Notes: generated by a model from the sequence alone, not told the origin. 64,000 bases of DNA from Opisthorchis felineus (GCA_004794785.1 SJOL01008619.1:655965-719964); one strand, 5' to 3'. Positions 48,566 through 59,785 are shown, counted from the stretch's first letter. Made by a program: numbers and translations.

Positions 48566-49546
48566 TGCGTCAAAACGAAGTTCTGGCTGACTCCGTCTGC
48601 TTCATGACCTCCGGGTTTGGCTGCGTCTTTGGATAGCTTTCTGCATCCGGCACTGGCTTTCCTTATGCCCAGGTCGGTTGCGCACTGAGACTTTTTGCTT
48701 TTCATGGGAACTCAATCGCAGAAAATGCCATTTACCGCATTGCTAGCATGCTGAAGGGGTTTGGCCCCGTTCGAAGTTGCCATCACGGGAGGTTGCCCCG
48801 ATGTCGTCTTGGCAATGCTGAAAGCAGGGTTGGATAAGAGTCTCTTCAACTTGGCCGTGTTTTGTTTAAGATTCAAAAGGCGTTGGCACTCGTGGGTATT
48901 GGACTGCAGCGTTATCTCGGGAGTTTGTTCAATCTTGTTCAATAGTCTCGCTCTGATATCACTGTCTGAATGCGACTGAAGATCACATATGAAAATAAGA
49001 CACTTGAACTGATCTTCGCTCATGGTAGATAACTTGAATTGTTCGCACTCAAGGTTGACTCTACCGGCCTAAGTGATATAGCCTTCGGATTCTTTTTTCA
49101 CAAGTTTCATACATTGATAGCGGATATTAAACAAAGACGAACGCTCACGGAAAATTGTTGAAAGTTGCTGAACGGTTTTATCAAACCCGAGATCCTGCGT
49201 GTTCTTAGGCAGGTAAAGTTGGAATATACCGTGTGTGTTCCGTTGTGCCAAGCTCTCTGAGCAATAAGCGTACTCTCCAGGCATCATCTTTGTGCTTTAT
49301 TTCGACTTTGAAAATGTCTTCTTAACGTCTGAACCGCGAATCGAAGGTTATACCGGCATCAGGGTCATAATGGAACTCCGTGATGCTGTTGGCGATCGAT
49401 CCGACCGTACTTGTATCTGGAGCGGAATTTGGTGGTTGAATTTTTAGTTACTGCGTCAATGTTTCCACCAAACGTAGTTGCGCCGCTTCAAACTGATTTT
49501 GTTGTCGCAGCAGAAATTCTTTCAACGCTTCAGCAATTATTGTCAT
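48566..49546 (-). pseudogene. Gag (copy 1), interrupted
   Basis: Gag forms the particle that packages element RNA. The start ATG is at 49546-49544, eight bases after the primer site, beginning MTIIAEALKEFLLRQQNQFE. Later pieces include YDPDAGITFDSRFRR, DDAWRVRLLLRELGTTEHTR, SSLFNIRYQCMKLVKKESEG and SEDQFKCLIFICDLQSHSD, typical of Mag-type gag. Several in-frame stops break it, including ones after LVETLTQ and SRFRR. A zinc-knuckle region near 48640 is degenerate. Confidence 0.8.
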
Positions 49547-49554
49547 TGTTCCGT

Positions 49555-49571
49555 GGGTTCGCACGTCGCCA
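49555..49571 (-). other. Primer-binding site, copy 1
   Basis: Minus strand TGGCGACGTGCGAACCC starts three bases after the end of the 5' LTR. It begins with TGG, as needed to pair with a tRNA CCA end. I could not match it to a specific tRNA. Confidence 0.65.
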
Positions 49572-49574
49572 ATC

Positions 49575-49866
49575 TGTTATATCTGACTGCTGTTCCCGCT
49601 CCAGTGCCTAGTGCCGGAAAATGACTCACCGATAAGGAACGCAACGGGTGTATTGCGAACAGCGAGTGAGTGCGAATGCAACACTCACAAGGGACCTCAC
49701 GCTAGCTGAATCTTACTTTCATCGATCCGGGCTGTTGTTGAATTGATTGAATGCTTGATTGGCCTGGATGCTTGTCGGCTTTCCTATTGAGATTTTGGTG
49801 GCGTTTTAGGGTCTCAGTAGAATCCGAGCATTCTGGTTTGCTTTCAGGAATCTGACCTTCCTGATA
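49575..49866 (-). repeat. Middle LTR, shared by both copies
   Basis: 292 bp, same ends as the left LTR, and no difference seen from the right LTR. It serves as 5' LTR of copy 1 and 3' LTR of copy 2. Confidence 0.9.
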
Positions 49867-49880
49867 CCTCCCCTTTTTGG
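49867..49880 (-). other. Polypurine tract, copy 2
   Basis: Same CCTCCCCTTTTTGG as at 45708, next to the middle LTR. Confidence 0.8.
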
Positions 49881-50014
49881 CCGTTCAACGTACGATTTTC
49901 GGTACGGCGTCTCGGTTGCAGCAATGGATCCGTCTTGGACGGTACATGTGAAGTGGTGGCTATTGGTGCTGATCTTAGGAGGTCAAAGGTTTCAAGCAGC
50001 AGGTTGAGGTCTAG

Positions 50015-50799
50015 TTACTGTTCTTCCACTTTTGAGATCGGAAACTCAGTCGGCCGTAGCTGATTGACATGTCGTTTCCATTTCAATGATCCCACCAGGG
50101 CGCTATAAATCACCTGACTGGTCATTTTGAGGACGACTCCAACAGTCCATCTTCGGTGCCTGGGGCGGTGGTCCCTAACAAGCACACGGTTTCCAGGCCT
50201 GAAAGTAGGTTTCCCTCCTGTCGGTGGGTAAAAACACGTAAGTGTTGGCAGGATAGCGTCATAGGTAAGTCTCAACCGTCTGTTTATCATAACCTCTGCT
50301 GCAGAGTGACCGTCCGGAGACTGTGGATTAGGAGTTGCTCCATGATTCAGCAGGAACGTATCCAGGACGCCTGCCGTGGTCTCTTCCCCTTCTGCTTTTG
50401 TCAACGCGCGTTTAAAGGTGTCTACAAACCGTTCAGCTTGACTGTTGGATTAGGGATGGAATGGTTGGGAAGTAATATGTGTAATGCGGTGTCTTCGAAC
50501 GAATCCACCAAACTGGTTTCTGGCTGTGGCCAAGGCTGCGGCGACTGCCGGTTGGGTAACTTCTGGGCAGCTGCGCAACGGGCACAACTCCGACATACCT
50601 GCCCCATGTTCTCATCCATACCGGGCCAGTGGACATAGCTGCGAGCAAGGGCCTTCATGCGGCTTATCCCTGGATGTTCACTGTAGAAATGTGCTAGGAC
50701 CCGCTGGCGAAGTTCGGTTGAAATGACAATTCGGTCACCAAAGAGGAGACAGCCACAGACAACAAATGATGAATTCCGTCGTTTGAAAAAAGTTTCCGG
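50015..50799 (-). pseudogene. Integrase remnant, catalytic core deleted (copy 2)
   Basis: Same sequence as 45856-46640, with the same missing catalytic segment and the same stop before SNSQAERF. The shared deletion shows that it predates the tandem duplication. Confidence 0.85.
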
Positions 50800-50840
50800 G
50801 GTTCCCCTGATGAACAGGTTGTTGGCCAGCTGGATTGGTG

Positions 50841-52339
50841 TTACTCCATTGCCTTTTGTGGTGTGCTGTCATTTTTGGTGGCATCTCGGGCCGCATCAAA
50901 AGTCACGGGTAGTTGGTTCATCGTCTCCAACACCACAGCACGGACTTCCGGTTCGACGGCAAGGGTTGCTATGACGGTGTCTTCTGGTTCCATTTCATGG
51001 GAAGCAATTAAGCGAGTTGGCGCATCAGCCTGCCCAATTTTCTCGGTTGAGGCATACTTTATGGTAAAGTTGTAGCCGAGCAGAATCGTGCCCCATCGTT
51101 GTGGACGGTCAATTGTGTAGACCGGGATACCTTTCTTGGAACCGAATATAGCCAGCAGTGGCTTGTGATCCGTCACAAGCGTAAAGTATCGCCCGTAATG
51201 CTTCTTGTGGAACATTTTCACCCCAAAAATGATGGCTAGCGCCTCTTTCTCAATCTGACCGTAATTCCGTTCAGCTGGAGCCAGCGACCTTACGGCACGA
51301 GCGATCGTCTTTTGCGCGCCATCGGGGAATGTGTGAGCAAGGACTGCACCATCCCCACGGTTCAATGCATCAGTTATGAGAACGATAGGCAATTGGGGGT
51401 TAAAGTGCGTGAGTAGAAGTTCAGACTGCAACAGCCTCTCCACTTCTTCAAATGCAAGCTGACAGTCACGTGACCAATTCCACTGGCATCCTTTGGTCAA
51501 AAGCTTGTTGAAACGTTCGCGCAACGGATGCATAATTGGCAGGAAGGCGCTGTAGTAGCCCCAAAAAGACTTGAGTTCAGCAACCTTCGATGGTGGGGGC
51601 ATTCTCACAATTGGGTCGATATTGGACGGGCCGGGTCGACGGCCATTTTTGTCGGTAATAAAACCAAGGCATTTCACAGGACTCAAGAGGAACTCACATT
51701 TTTCTTTCTTTAGCCGGGACCCATAGTCATTTATCCGCTGAAGGACAAAGTTCAATCGGGACAGAATGTCATCTTTAGTGGCCCCCACGACGATGATATC
51801 GTCATAGTATGCGGCATCTTCGGTCAGATCACACAGCATCGCGTCCATAATCTGCTGGAAAATGGATGGCGCAGTTTTCACTCCGAATTGCATTCGAGTG
51901 TACTGGAATAAGCCACGGTGCGTATTAATCGTCTGAAGGTGTCTGGATTCCTCTGAGACTCCAACTTGTAGGCAGGCTTCTGAAAGATCCAACTCTGCAA
52001 AATGCGTGCTGCGTTCATCTTGGCAGAAATATCGTCAGGTAATGGCAATGGATAGTGATGACTGTCCAAGGCATCATTCAAACCCGCAGAGTAATCGGCA
52101 CAGATACGTACGGCACCCTTTGGTTTTTTGACAACCACGATTGATGCAGCCCATGAGGAGTAAATAACCGGTTTCAGGACTCCAGCATCATCAAGGCGTT
52201 TGTGTTCGGCATCGAGAAATGGTAAAACCGCATATGGCACAGGCCTTTTGGGTCTGAAAACTGGCTGGACGTCTGGACGCAGATGAAGCACCGCTTTTGT
52301 TTTCGAGCAGCATCCAATATCTTCGCTGAAAGTCATCAT
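50841..52339 (-). pseudogene. Reverse transcriptase and RNase H (copy 2), frameshifted
   Basis: Same as copy 1, including the frameshift (here near 51989), YYDD and the RNase H residues. No difference seen. Confidence 0.9.
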
Positions 52340-52348
52340 ATTTCTGTT

Positions 52349-52724
52349 GTAGTCGTGGGATCGCGGCGTCGACTAGGTTACTCGCCCCAGACACTCTCAA
52401 GATTTGGGTCTGTTTTGGTATGCATGAGTTGTCGATTGACAATGTTGAAAGATGCAAATGGTCGATCCAGTCTATACCCAGGAGATTAAGCTCACAAGCA
52501 GTAAGATAGACAATACCACAATCACGACGGCCTGCTATCTCCATCTCGCAATCGAATTCACCAAGCTTACTGCCTGAGGCACTTCTGGCAGTGCTCACTG
52601 TTTGTCTGAGTTTCGGTGATCCGATCTTCCTCCAGGTGCGCCTGGAGACAGTCGTAATATTGGAAGCCGCATCGAGCTGTAATCGACAACGAGCGTCGAT
52701 CTGGTTATCAAATGTTGCAAGCAT
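52349..52724 (-). pseudogene. Retroviral-type aspartic protease (copy 2)
   Basis: Same as copy 1, including the altered D-A-A active site. Confidence 0.75.
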
Positions 52725-53705
52725 TGCGTCAAAACGAAGTTCTGGCTGACTCCGTCTGCTTCATGACCTCCGGGTTTGGCTGCGTCTTTGGATAGCTTTC
52801 TGCATCCGGCACTGGCTTTCCTTATGCCCAGGTCGGTTGCGCACTGAGACTTTTTGCTTTTCATGGGAACTCAATCGCAGAAAATGCCATTTACCGCATT
52901 GCTAGCATGCTGAAGGGGTTTGGCCCCGTTCGAAGTTGCCATCACGGGAGGTTGCCCCGATGTCGTCTTGGCAATGCTGAAAGCAGGGTTGGATAAGAGT
53001 CTCTTCAACTTGGCCGTGTTTTGTTTAAGATTCAAAAGGCGTTGGCACTCGTGGGTATTGGACTGCAGCGTTATCTCGGGAGTTTGTTCAATCTTGTTCA
53101 ATAGTCTCGCTCTGATATCACTGTCTGAATGCGACTGAAGATCACATATGAAAATAAGACACTTGAACTGATCTTCGCTCATGGTAGATAACTTGAATTG
53201 TTCGCACTCAAGGTTGACTCTACCGGCCTAAGTGATATAGCCTTCGGATTCTTTTTTCACAAGTTTCATACATTGATAGCGGATATTAAACAAAGACGAA
53301 CGCTCACGGAAAATTGTTGAAAGTTGCTGAACGGTTTTATCAAACCCGAGATCCTGCGTGTTCTTAGGCAGGTAAAGTTGGAATATACCGTGTGTGTTCC
53401 GTTGTGCCAAGCTCTCTGAGCAATAAGCGTACTCTCCAGGCATCATCTTTGTGCTTTATTTCGACTTTGAAAATGTCTTCTTAACGTCTGAACCGCGAAT
53501 CGAAGGTTATACCGGCATCAGGGTCATAATGGAACTCCGTGATGCTGTTGGCGATCGATCCGACCGTACTTGTATCTGGAGCGGAATTTGGTGGTTGAAT
53601 TTTTAGTTACTGCGTCAATGTTTCCACCAAACGTAGTTGCGCCGCTTCAAACTGATTTTGTTGTCGCAGCAGAAATTCTTTCAACGCTTCAGCAATTATT
53701 GTCAT
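52725..53705 (-). pseudogene. Gag (copy 2), interrupted
   Basis: Same as copy 1, with the start ATG at 53705-53703 and the same stops. Confidence 0.8.
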
Positions 53706-53713
53706 TGTTCCGT

Positions 53714-53730
53714 GGGTTCGCACGTCGCCA
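53714..53730 (-). other. Primer-binding site, copy 2
   Basis: Same TGGCGACGTGCGAACCC, three bases from the right LTR. Confidence 0.65.
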
Positions 53731-53733
53731 ATC

Positions 53734-54025
53734 TGTTATATCTGACTGCTGTTCCCGCTCCAGTGCCTAGTGCCGGAAAATGACTCACCGATAAGGAACG
53801 CAACGGGTGTATTGCGAACAGCGAGTGAGTGCGAATGCAACACTCACAAGGGACCTCACGCTAGCTGAATCTTACTTTCATCGATCCGGGCTGTTGTTGA
53901 ATTGATTGAATGCTTGATTGGCCTGGATGCTTGTCGGCTTTCCTATTGAGATTTTGGTGGCGTTTTAGGGTCTCAGTAGAATCCGAGCATTCTGGTTTGC
54001 TTTCAGGAATCTGACCTTCCTGATA
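53734..54025 (-). repeat. Right LTR (outer 5' LTR)
   Basis: 292 bp and apparently identical to the middle LTR. It ends at CTGATA, after which unrelated sequence begins (GGCTGAACTAGAG). Confidence 0.9.
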
Positions 54026-54102
54026 GGCTGAACTAGAGATCCGCCTTTAAATGTGGCACTAATAATAGAATGATAAAATAATGGAATGTCAAAAACCACA
54101 AA

Positions 54103-54660
54103 ATGTGCAAACATGCACCGTCAGATATAGCTGATTTCCAGAAGCCTGTTTCAATAAATCTGGTTGAATGCAATATTCTGAGCCAAACTTTACACCGAGT
54201 CAAGACAAGAGATGGTGATTACAACATGAAAAAATCCCACGAGACTGTATTGAACAGAGAAATTTATGGCATGCCAGGGATGTTTTGCGTTCAGGTCAAA
54301 AACAGAGATATCGAATATGAATACAAAGGGAAACTACATAACCAACTATCACGTGTTGCGTTTGTACCTTTATTTTGCTTCCAACATAACATTACGTATT
54401 TCGTCAACTGCATAAACTTTTTTTTGAATACGATGAAACTAAAAAACGCACTCTTACACTTTTACACACAATATAAACGTGGTTACATGCTTCGACTTTT
54501 TCTTCTGAGTTCGCTCGCACTTACAGCGGTCGTTCGCGAGCTTCATCTACTAATTCTGGTATCAAAACATTTCAGACTATCTTCGAATTTTATTAAATGT
54601 GAGAACTGCTCAAAAAAAGACCCCTGGACAACCATAATTGGCTCATCATTTATTTGTTGA
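54103..54660 (+). other. Unrecognised 185-codon open frame
   Basis: Begins MCKHAPSDIADFQKP just right of the LTR array and stays open for 558 bases. It has a hydrophobic stretch (LRLFLLSSLALTAVVRELHL) and a late CENCSKKD. I recognise no family. Base use is A/T-rich and lysine/asparagine-heavy, unlike the neighbouring elements. It may be an open stretch by chance. Confidence 0.2.
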
Positions 54661-54719
54661 CCTAGGCCAACGACGAACCACCTTAAAGAGAACAATTCTC
54701 AGTGAGTCTCTTCCATATA

Positions 54720-54815
54720 ACCCTCTTTAATATTGTATACTCAATCTAGCGATATTATTTTTATTTCTTTGTCACACACTCCTGGTAAAGTAGCTGTTAG
54801 GGTGGTCAGACCACC
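54720..54815 (+). repeat. Left LTR remnant of CsRn1-type element
   Basis: TATTGTATACTCAATCTAGC, then TTTGTCACACACTCCTGGTA, repeats at 58910. Similarity fades after GGTGGTCAGACCA. Gag-like sequence starts by about 54900, so this LTR is truncated or internally deleted. Confidence 0.6.
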
Positions 54816-54894
54816 ACAAATTTGGTGTGCCCGAGTCTTCCTAGATATTTTTTATCTTTTCCTTTCAAGTCGTTGTGGTTTTTTTGGCCCGGTC

Positions 54895-55687
54895 ATTGTG
54901 AATGCACACTTTGATTCGTCTGGTTTAGTTGAGAATACGATTAGCATCCGTTTACCAGATTATAATCCCCATAATCCCAGGGTGTTTTCACAAAGTCAAG
55001 GCTGTTTTCACCAACCGACGTATCACTTCTCAAGCCAACAGTTTTCCCTATGTCGTTTAACATCTTTCTAATGATGTAGCAACAGAAATGGAAGATCTTT
55101 TGGAAGACGTCCCTAAAGAAAATCCCTGTGACACTTTTTAAGTGGCTGTCATTAGTAGGGCAGGCAAATCCGAAAATAAAATGCTGAAAGATTTATTCAC
55201 CACAATCGAAATTGGTGCCAGGCCGCCGTCGCAACTACCTCGTCATATGCGCAGTCTTCTCTGCGGCCGTAAGCTGGCGGTAGAAATCATGACACAACTC
55301 TGGCTTGATAAACTTCCACCCTCCATGTCCCGCGTCAACAGCGCATTCGTTGATGAACACAGCCTTGAGCAACTAGCTCACATGGCGGACAAAATTCACG
55401 AGACCTACCCCAGTCATCCTGTTAGCTCAGTCTCCCACCCTACGCCCGCTACTAACACAGTTTTCGACCCAATGCTTTCCGCCATCTTGCAACTGCAGAC
55501 AAGATTTGATATCTTAACTGATCGTCTACAACGGCTCAAAATCAACAAGCATCGACCACGTTCGCCATCTCAATCATGTCGCGTTTTCTCCTTCCCTTTC
55601 TGTGCTGGTATCACCAATCTTTCGGTCCCAAAGTACGCTAATGCCAACCGCCCTGCTCCTTCAAGCCGCGTTCCAACAGCCCTTTAA
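54895..55687 (+). pseudogene. CsRn1-type gag, broken
   Basis: Pieces in order: SIRLPDYNPHNPRV, then after a frameshift RRITSQANSFPYVV, a stop, HLSNDVATEMEDLLEDVP, a stop near 55140, then 181 codons with LFTTIEIGARPPSQLPRHMR, LWLDKLPPSMSRV and LAHMADKIHETYPS. This is the capsid region of CsRn1-clade gag. No intact zinc knuckle was seen. Confidence 0.75.
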
Positions 55688-55689
55688 AC

Positions 55690-56022
55690 ACCACGGCCCG
55701 TTAGTAACGGCGACGACTGTCTGTGGCCCTTCTCGCACCAGCCGCCTCTTCCACATCACCGATCGCTCAAGTGGTCTACGTTTACTCGTAGATACGGGAG
55801 CTGAAGTTAGTGTGCTACCACATAAAAATCCACTTCCTGACTCCGCTTCTTATTCGTTACAAGCCGCTAACGGAGCCCACATCGCTACATACGGCGAACG
55901 TTCCCTCAGCCTTGGTCTCGAATTTCGACGTGCGTTCAAGTGGATTTTTCTTTCGGCCAGCGTCCAGACACCCATCCTTGGCACAGACTTTCTAACCCAC
56001 TACAATTTATCCGTAGATGTGT
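55690..56022 (+). pseudogene. Aspartic protease of CsRn1-type element
   Basis: The active-site motif LLVDTGAEVSVLP is intact, and the later ILGTDFLTHYNLSVD gives the second conserved segment. It processes Gag-Pol. It lies in a frame different from gag and ends at a stop before RT (TGA at 56022). Confidence 0.85.
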
Positions 56023-56042
56023 GACACAAACGTCTAATTACC

Positions 56043-57500
56043 GTGTCAACTCCCCTCCCGGTCAACGAAATCAGTGCCCCAACTTCATCCACAGGTATCC
56101 GAATTATCCTACCTGCTTCCCATTTTGCTGACATCCTTAGGGATTTTCCTACCCTTACTCACCCATGTCAGTACACTCAACCGGTCACCACATCCAGACG
56201 AGAGGTCCACCTGTCCATACCTATCCTCGTCGCCAATCCAGGTAAGCTCGAGATCGCGAAACACGAGTTTGAACACATGCTCGAACTCGGCATCATCCGC
56301 ACTTCATCGAGTTGCCGGTCGTTACCCCTGCATATGGTACCCAAGAAATCCAAAGTTGATTGGAAACCTTGTGGAGATTACCGTTTCCTCAATAACGCCG
56401 CTATCCCAGACAGGTACCCCATCCCACATGTCCACGATTTCGCAAGTACCTTATGCCACGCAGATATTTTCTCCAAACTAGACCTAGTACGTGCATACTA
56501 CCATATTCCCGTAGCCCCGGATGACATCCCTAAGACAGCTTTTACAACAGTGTTTGGTAATTTTGAATTCACGCATATGCCTTTTGGTCTTTGAAATGCA
56601 GCTCACACCTTTCCGCGTTTCATGGACGACGTTTTGCGTGGTTCTCCTTTTGTCTGTGCTTATCTAGACGACGTTTCATTTTCTAGCACCTCCCCAGCTG
56701 AGCGTGCAGATCATCCTGGGGCAATATTTCAACGTTTTTCCACCTACAACATACGTTTGAATATGGACAAATGCCTGTTTGTTGTTACCAGCCTAGGTTT
56801 TCTTCGTCACCACATTGATCCAACCGGTATTTCACAATTATCCGATCGCATTTTGGCCTTAGAATCTTTTCCCATCCCCACCACTATTACCCAACCTCGT
56901 CGTTTTATTGGTATCATCAATTATTATCGGTGGTTCATCCCTTATTGTGCATATGTTTTACAGTGACTGACCGATTTACCTGGCTCCAGAGAAGAACCTG
57001 TTACCTTGCCCCCAGTTGCCATTATCGCTTTCGAAAAGGCCAAGCAAGTCATCGCTCACGCTGCAAAATTATCTTTTCTCGATACCAACGAAAACACGAA
57101 GTTTATTTTGACAACTGATGCTTCGAACGATGCTGCCGGCGTTGTACTCCACCAAGTTGTTAACAACGCATTTCAGCCGTTGGCCTTTTTCTCGCAGAAG
57201 ATGCAGGCTGCCCAAACGCGTTACAGTATTTTCGGTCGTGAATTACTCGCAATTTAGCTTGCTATTCGCCATTTCCGGCACCTATTAGAAGGTAGATCAC
57301 TTACCATTCAAATAGATCATAAGCCACTTAAGTATGCTTTCAACGCCAAGCCTAATCGCTACTCACTACGCGAGATACGTCCTCTGCACTATATTTCCCA
57401 ATTCACTACCGACATTCGGTACACTCCAGGATAAGACATTGTCGTTGCAGACGCCCTATCCCGCCCAGACATAAACACTTTCCATTCTTCCACCCAGCTA
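56043..57500 (+). pseudogene. Reverse transcriptase and RNase H of CsRn1-type element
   Basis: The RT runs through [35 protein letters not shown] (motif A) and AYLDDVSFSS (catalytic YLDD, about 56661-56672). RNase H shows ILTTDASNDAAGVVL, RYSIFGRELLAI and IQIDHKPLKY, ending ADALSRPD. In-frame stops lie at 56592, 56964, 57255 and 57432. The first falls in PFGL-stop-NAAHTF, where an arginine codon is usual (CGA to TGA). Confidence 0.9.
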
Positions 57501-57599
57501 GACCTTACCAAACTGGCGAATCTTCAGCAGTTTGATCTTAAGTTTACGCCCATTCTATCCTTTCCTTCATTTCTAGTTTCTTCAATTCCCTTACCCCTC

Positions 57600-58817
57600 C
57601 AGTCTGGAACCATTCTTTGTCTACCGGCACAGCTCGCCCAATCGTCCCCGAAGCTTTCCGACGAGTTGTTTTCGACCATTTTTATGGACTCTCTCATCCG
57701 GGAATCAGGGCACCGAAGAAGTTGATCAGTACTCGTTTCGTGTGGCCCCACGTGAATAAAGATCTAACAGCCTGGGCCAAACAATGCATCGCCTGTCAAC
57801 GCAGTAAGGTTACATGGCATAAAAACTCACCTCTCAGATATAGACGTAACACACTACTAATAGGGTTGTTGAAAACTCTTCTTAAAAACATCATAAGCAA
57901 GAGATTCAGCTGGGTTCCAGGTGAGTCTCTCGAAAAATCAAATTTGTTTGCAAATGAGTGTATTTGGCCTCTCAGCTAATTTGGAGGTTCTGATGCTCAA
58001 TTCACGCAAGTTCTTCTTGAGAGTGCCAGTCCACTTTCTCCATCAAACGGTTTTACTCATATTCTTACCGTGATTGATCGTCTTACCCGTTGGCCAGTGG
58101 CTGTACCCATTTCGGATACTTCAGCTGAAACGGTAGCCTCTTCGTTCTTGCAGCATTGGGTGAGTAACTTTGGCATACCTTCCTCCGTTACTACCGACCG
58201 CGGTTCACAATTTCAGTGTAACCTCCTCCATGAGTTTTTCTACACTTTTCGGCTTTCATCAGACAACTGCATATTACCCCAGTTCCAACGGTCTAGTTGA
58301 ACGTTTCCATGGCTACCTCAAAGCTGTATTGACTGCCTAAATGAACCCATCTTCATGGTCTACTTCTTTACCCCTCATTTTGCTTGCTATTCGTACCACT
58401 ATTAAGGGGGATCTTCACTGTGTACTAGCCGAACTAGTATATGGTGTAACTTTACGTTTACTTGGTGGACTGATTTCCCCTTCTGGCGCAGAGCCCATTT
58501 CACCCGTCACATTCGTCACCCGCCCGAAACAACACATGTCTGAACTTCGTGCGACATCGACAAGACGATCAAAACGAAAAGAGCACATCTCAACCGATCC
58601 CTCTTCTACACCATTTGTATTTGTCAACAAAAAATCACTTCAACCCTGTTATGATGGTTCCTTCGAGGTCATCGAACGTCACTCAAAATACTTTGTTTTG
58701 GAGGGAACCGAAAAGCATGATACAGTCTCCGTTGGTCGCCTGAAGCCTGCCTTCATCGAAGCACCCACGACCACATTCAGTAATCCAAATACCCCGCCAG
58801 CACACGCACCTACTTAG
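57600..58817 (+). pseudogene. Integrase of CsRn1-type element, split by insertion
   Basis: After a frameshift near 57625 the zinc-binding domain reads FDHFYGLSHPG, FVWPHVNKD and QCIACQRSK (H-H-C-C). A 130-bp insertion interrupts it at 57838. Downstream, the first catalytic aspartate is lost (LLESASPLSPSNG where HIDLVGPL-like sequence is usual). The second is present (TTDRGSQF, 58196), and the glutamate is in NGLVERFHGY (58299) in a shifted frame. The C-terminal part, ending near GRLKPAFIE, follows a stop at 58338. Confidence 0.85.
57838..57967 (-). mobile_element. 130-bp hammerhead-repeat fragment with 8-bp target duplication
   Basis: Flanked by CCTCTCAG at 57830-57837 and 57968-57975. The insert joins an edge block (GGTTGTTGAAAACTCTT) to a body block (AACATCATAAGCAAGAGATT, CAGCTGGGTTCCAGGTGAGT) and ends near TTTGCAAATGAGTGTATTTG. 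The ribozyme is absent. Removing the insert and one duplicate restores the expected integrase reading around TCACCTCTCAG. Confidence 0.85.
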
Positions 58818-58909
58818 AACACCCCTACCGTCAACCCAACTCATTCCACTAATCGTTCCGAAAGACGTGTCCGTTTCCCTCAATACTTAACTGAGTCTGT
58901 TTTATTTGA

Positions 58910-59003
58910 CCTTCTTTATTATTGTATACTCAATCTAGCGTTATTATTATTTTTTCGTCACACACTCTTGGTAAAGCAGCTTTTGGGATGGCCAGACCAA
59001 TAC
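58910..59003 (+). repeat. Right LTR remnant of CsRn1-type element
   Basis: TATTGTATACTCAATCTAGC, then TCGTCACACACTCTTGGTAA, aligns with 54720-54815. Past GGCCAGACCA the two diverge. Confidence 0.6.
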
Positions 59004-59183
59004 GCACGTTATCCGCAATATGGATGGGAAGAACGAGTCTCCGCGACCTTCCAACGAGACTGTGGCTCTTTCTTTCCCCCGTTTTGTCCCTTGCGCGCAG
59101 GAAGTGATAACGGCGAGAATCGTTTGATTGACCTGGCTACAAGCGGTCCCCCAAATCTGCGGCTTATACTAATCATAAATGTT

Positions 59184-59785
59184 TTATTTCCCAACTGTAT
59201 GGAACATGTCAATCGAGACACCTAGGAGCACACAGCCACTGCTTGTTCCTTCCAGCTGGTACAAGCGATGCATACCGCACCTCACATTATCACACGTTCT
59301 CCTCGCTGACATCTTTTGAACATGACCAAACACACGGCTTGAGTTTCTAAGTTCAACCACAAGAAACCTCCAACTCAAAACTCCCGAAGATCTTGCATTA
59401 GCTGGAAGTGTGGTATGTACACTTTTAACCACCGGTGGCAAGACACACGAGCCAAAATTTTCCTCTGCCCCTGGGCATCGTGTATGCCAAATAGGTATGT
59501 TGACCACACCACCTGATGAATCAAACATCCCAAGCAACGACAAATAACGCAAAGTTAGCACGGCAGAAGCATATGGATCACCGTAGACATATGCATGCGA
59601 CAGGCTATCTTGATGTGCAACACATCAGTGAGGGAGCTCGTCAAGGCTTTATCGGTAGGCACTTGTTCCCTGAGGAATTCGTCAGGCCCTTCTAAACATC
59701 TCCGCAATAATGCAGGGATGTTAAGAAAGTGATACGCAGTTTTGCGGGTAAGCACCAGGATGCTCAGGCAATCGCAGTTCACCAC
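59184..59785 (-). other. Coding-like stretch, unrecognised, broken frame
   Basis: Two neighbouring minus-strand frames look protein-like. One reads TAYHFLNIPALLRRCLEGPD through SLTDVLHIKIACRM. The other reads HAYVYGDPYASAVLTLRYL through NIPIWHTRCPGAEENFGSC and SWRFLVVELRNSSRVFGH. They sit one base out of register near 59560-59600, or are exons with unseen borders. I do not recognise the family. It could be part of another mobile element beside the CsRn1 copy. Confidence 0.35.

Larger units (their letters stand above)
45416..54025 (-). mobile_element. Tandem Mag-type Ty3/Gypsy LTR retrotransposon, three LTRs
   Basis: Arranged LTR (45416-45707), internal, LTR (49575-49866), internal, LTR (53734-54025), minus strand, with a repeat step of 4159 bases. 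Both internal regions give the same translated frames base for base as far as I could read. The order gag, protease, RT, RNase H, integrase and motifs such as DHKPLLAIFGSKKGIP suit the Mag / K02A2.6-like lineage. The outermost LTRs are flanked by CGCTG (45411-45415) and GGCTG (54026-54030), a target duplication with one mismatch. Stops, frameshifts and an integrase deletion make it non-autonomous. Confidence 0.9.
54715..59005 (+). mobile_element. CsRn1-type Ty3/Gypsy retrotransposon, decayed
   Basis: A plus-strand element in the order gag, protease, RT, RNase H, integrase, flanked by related blocks of about 95 bp (54720-54815 and 58910-59003). The gag fragment RPPSQLPRHMRSLLCGRK, the protease LLVDTGAEVSVLPHK and the integrase tail match the CsRn1 clade first known from Clonorchis and common in flukes. 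Many in-frame stops, frameshifts and an insertion at 57838 show it is inactive. No good primer site or polypurine tract was seen. Confidence 0.85.
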
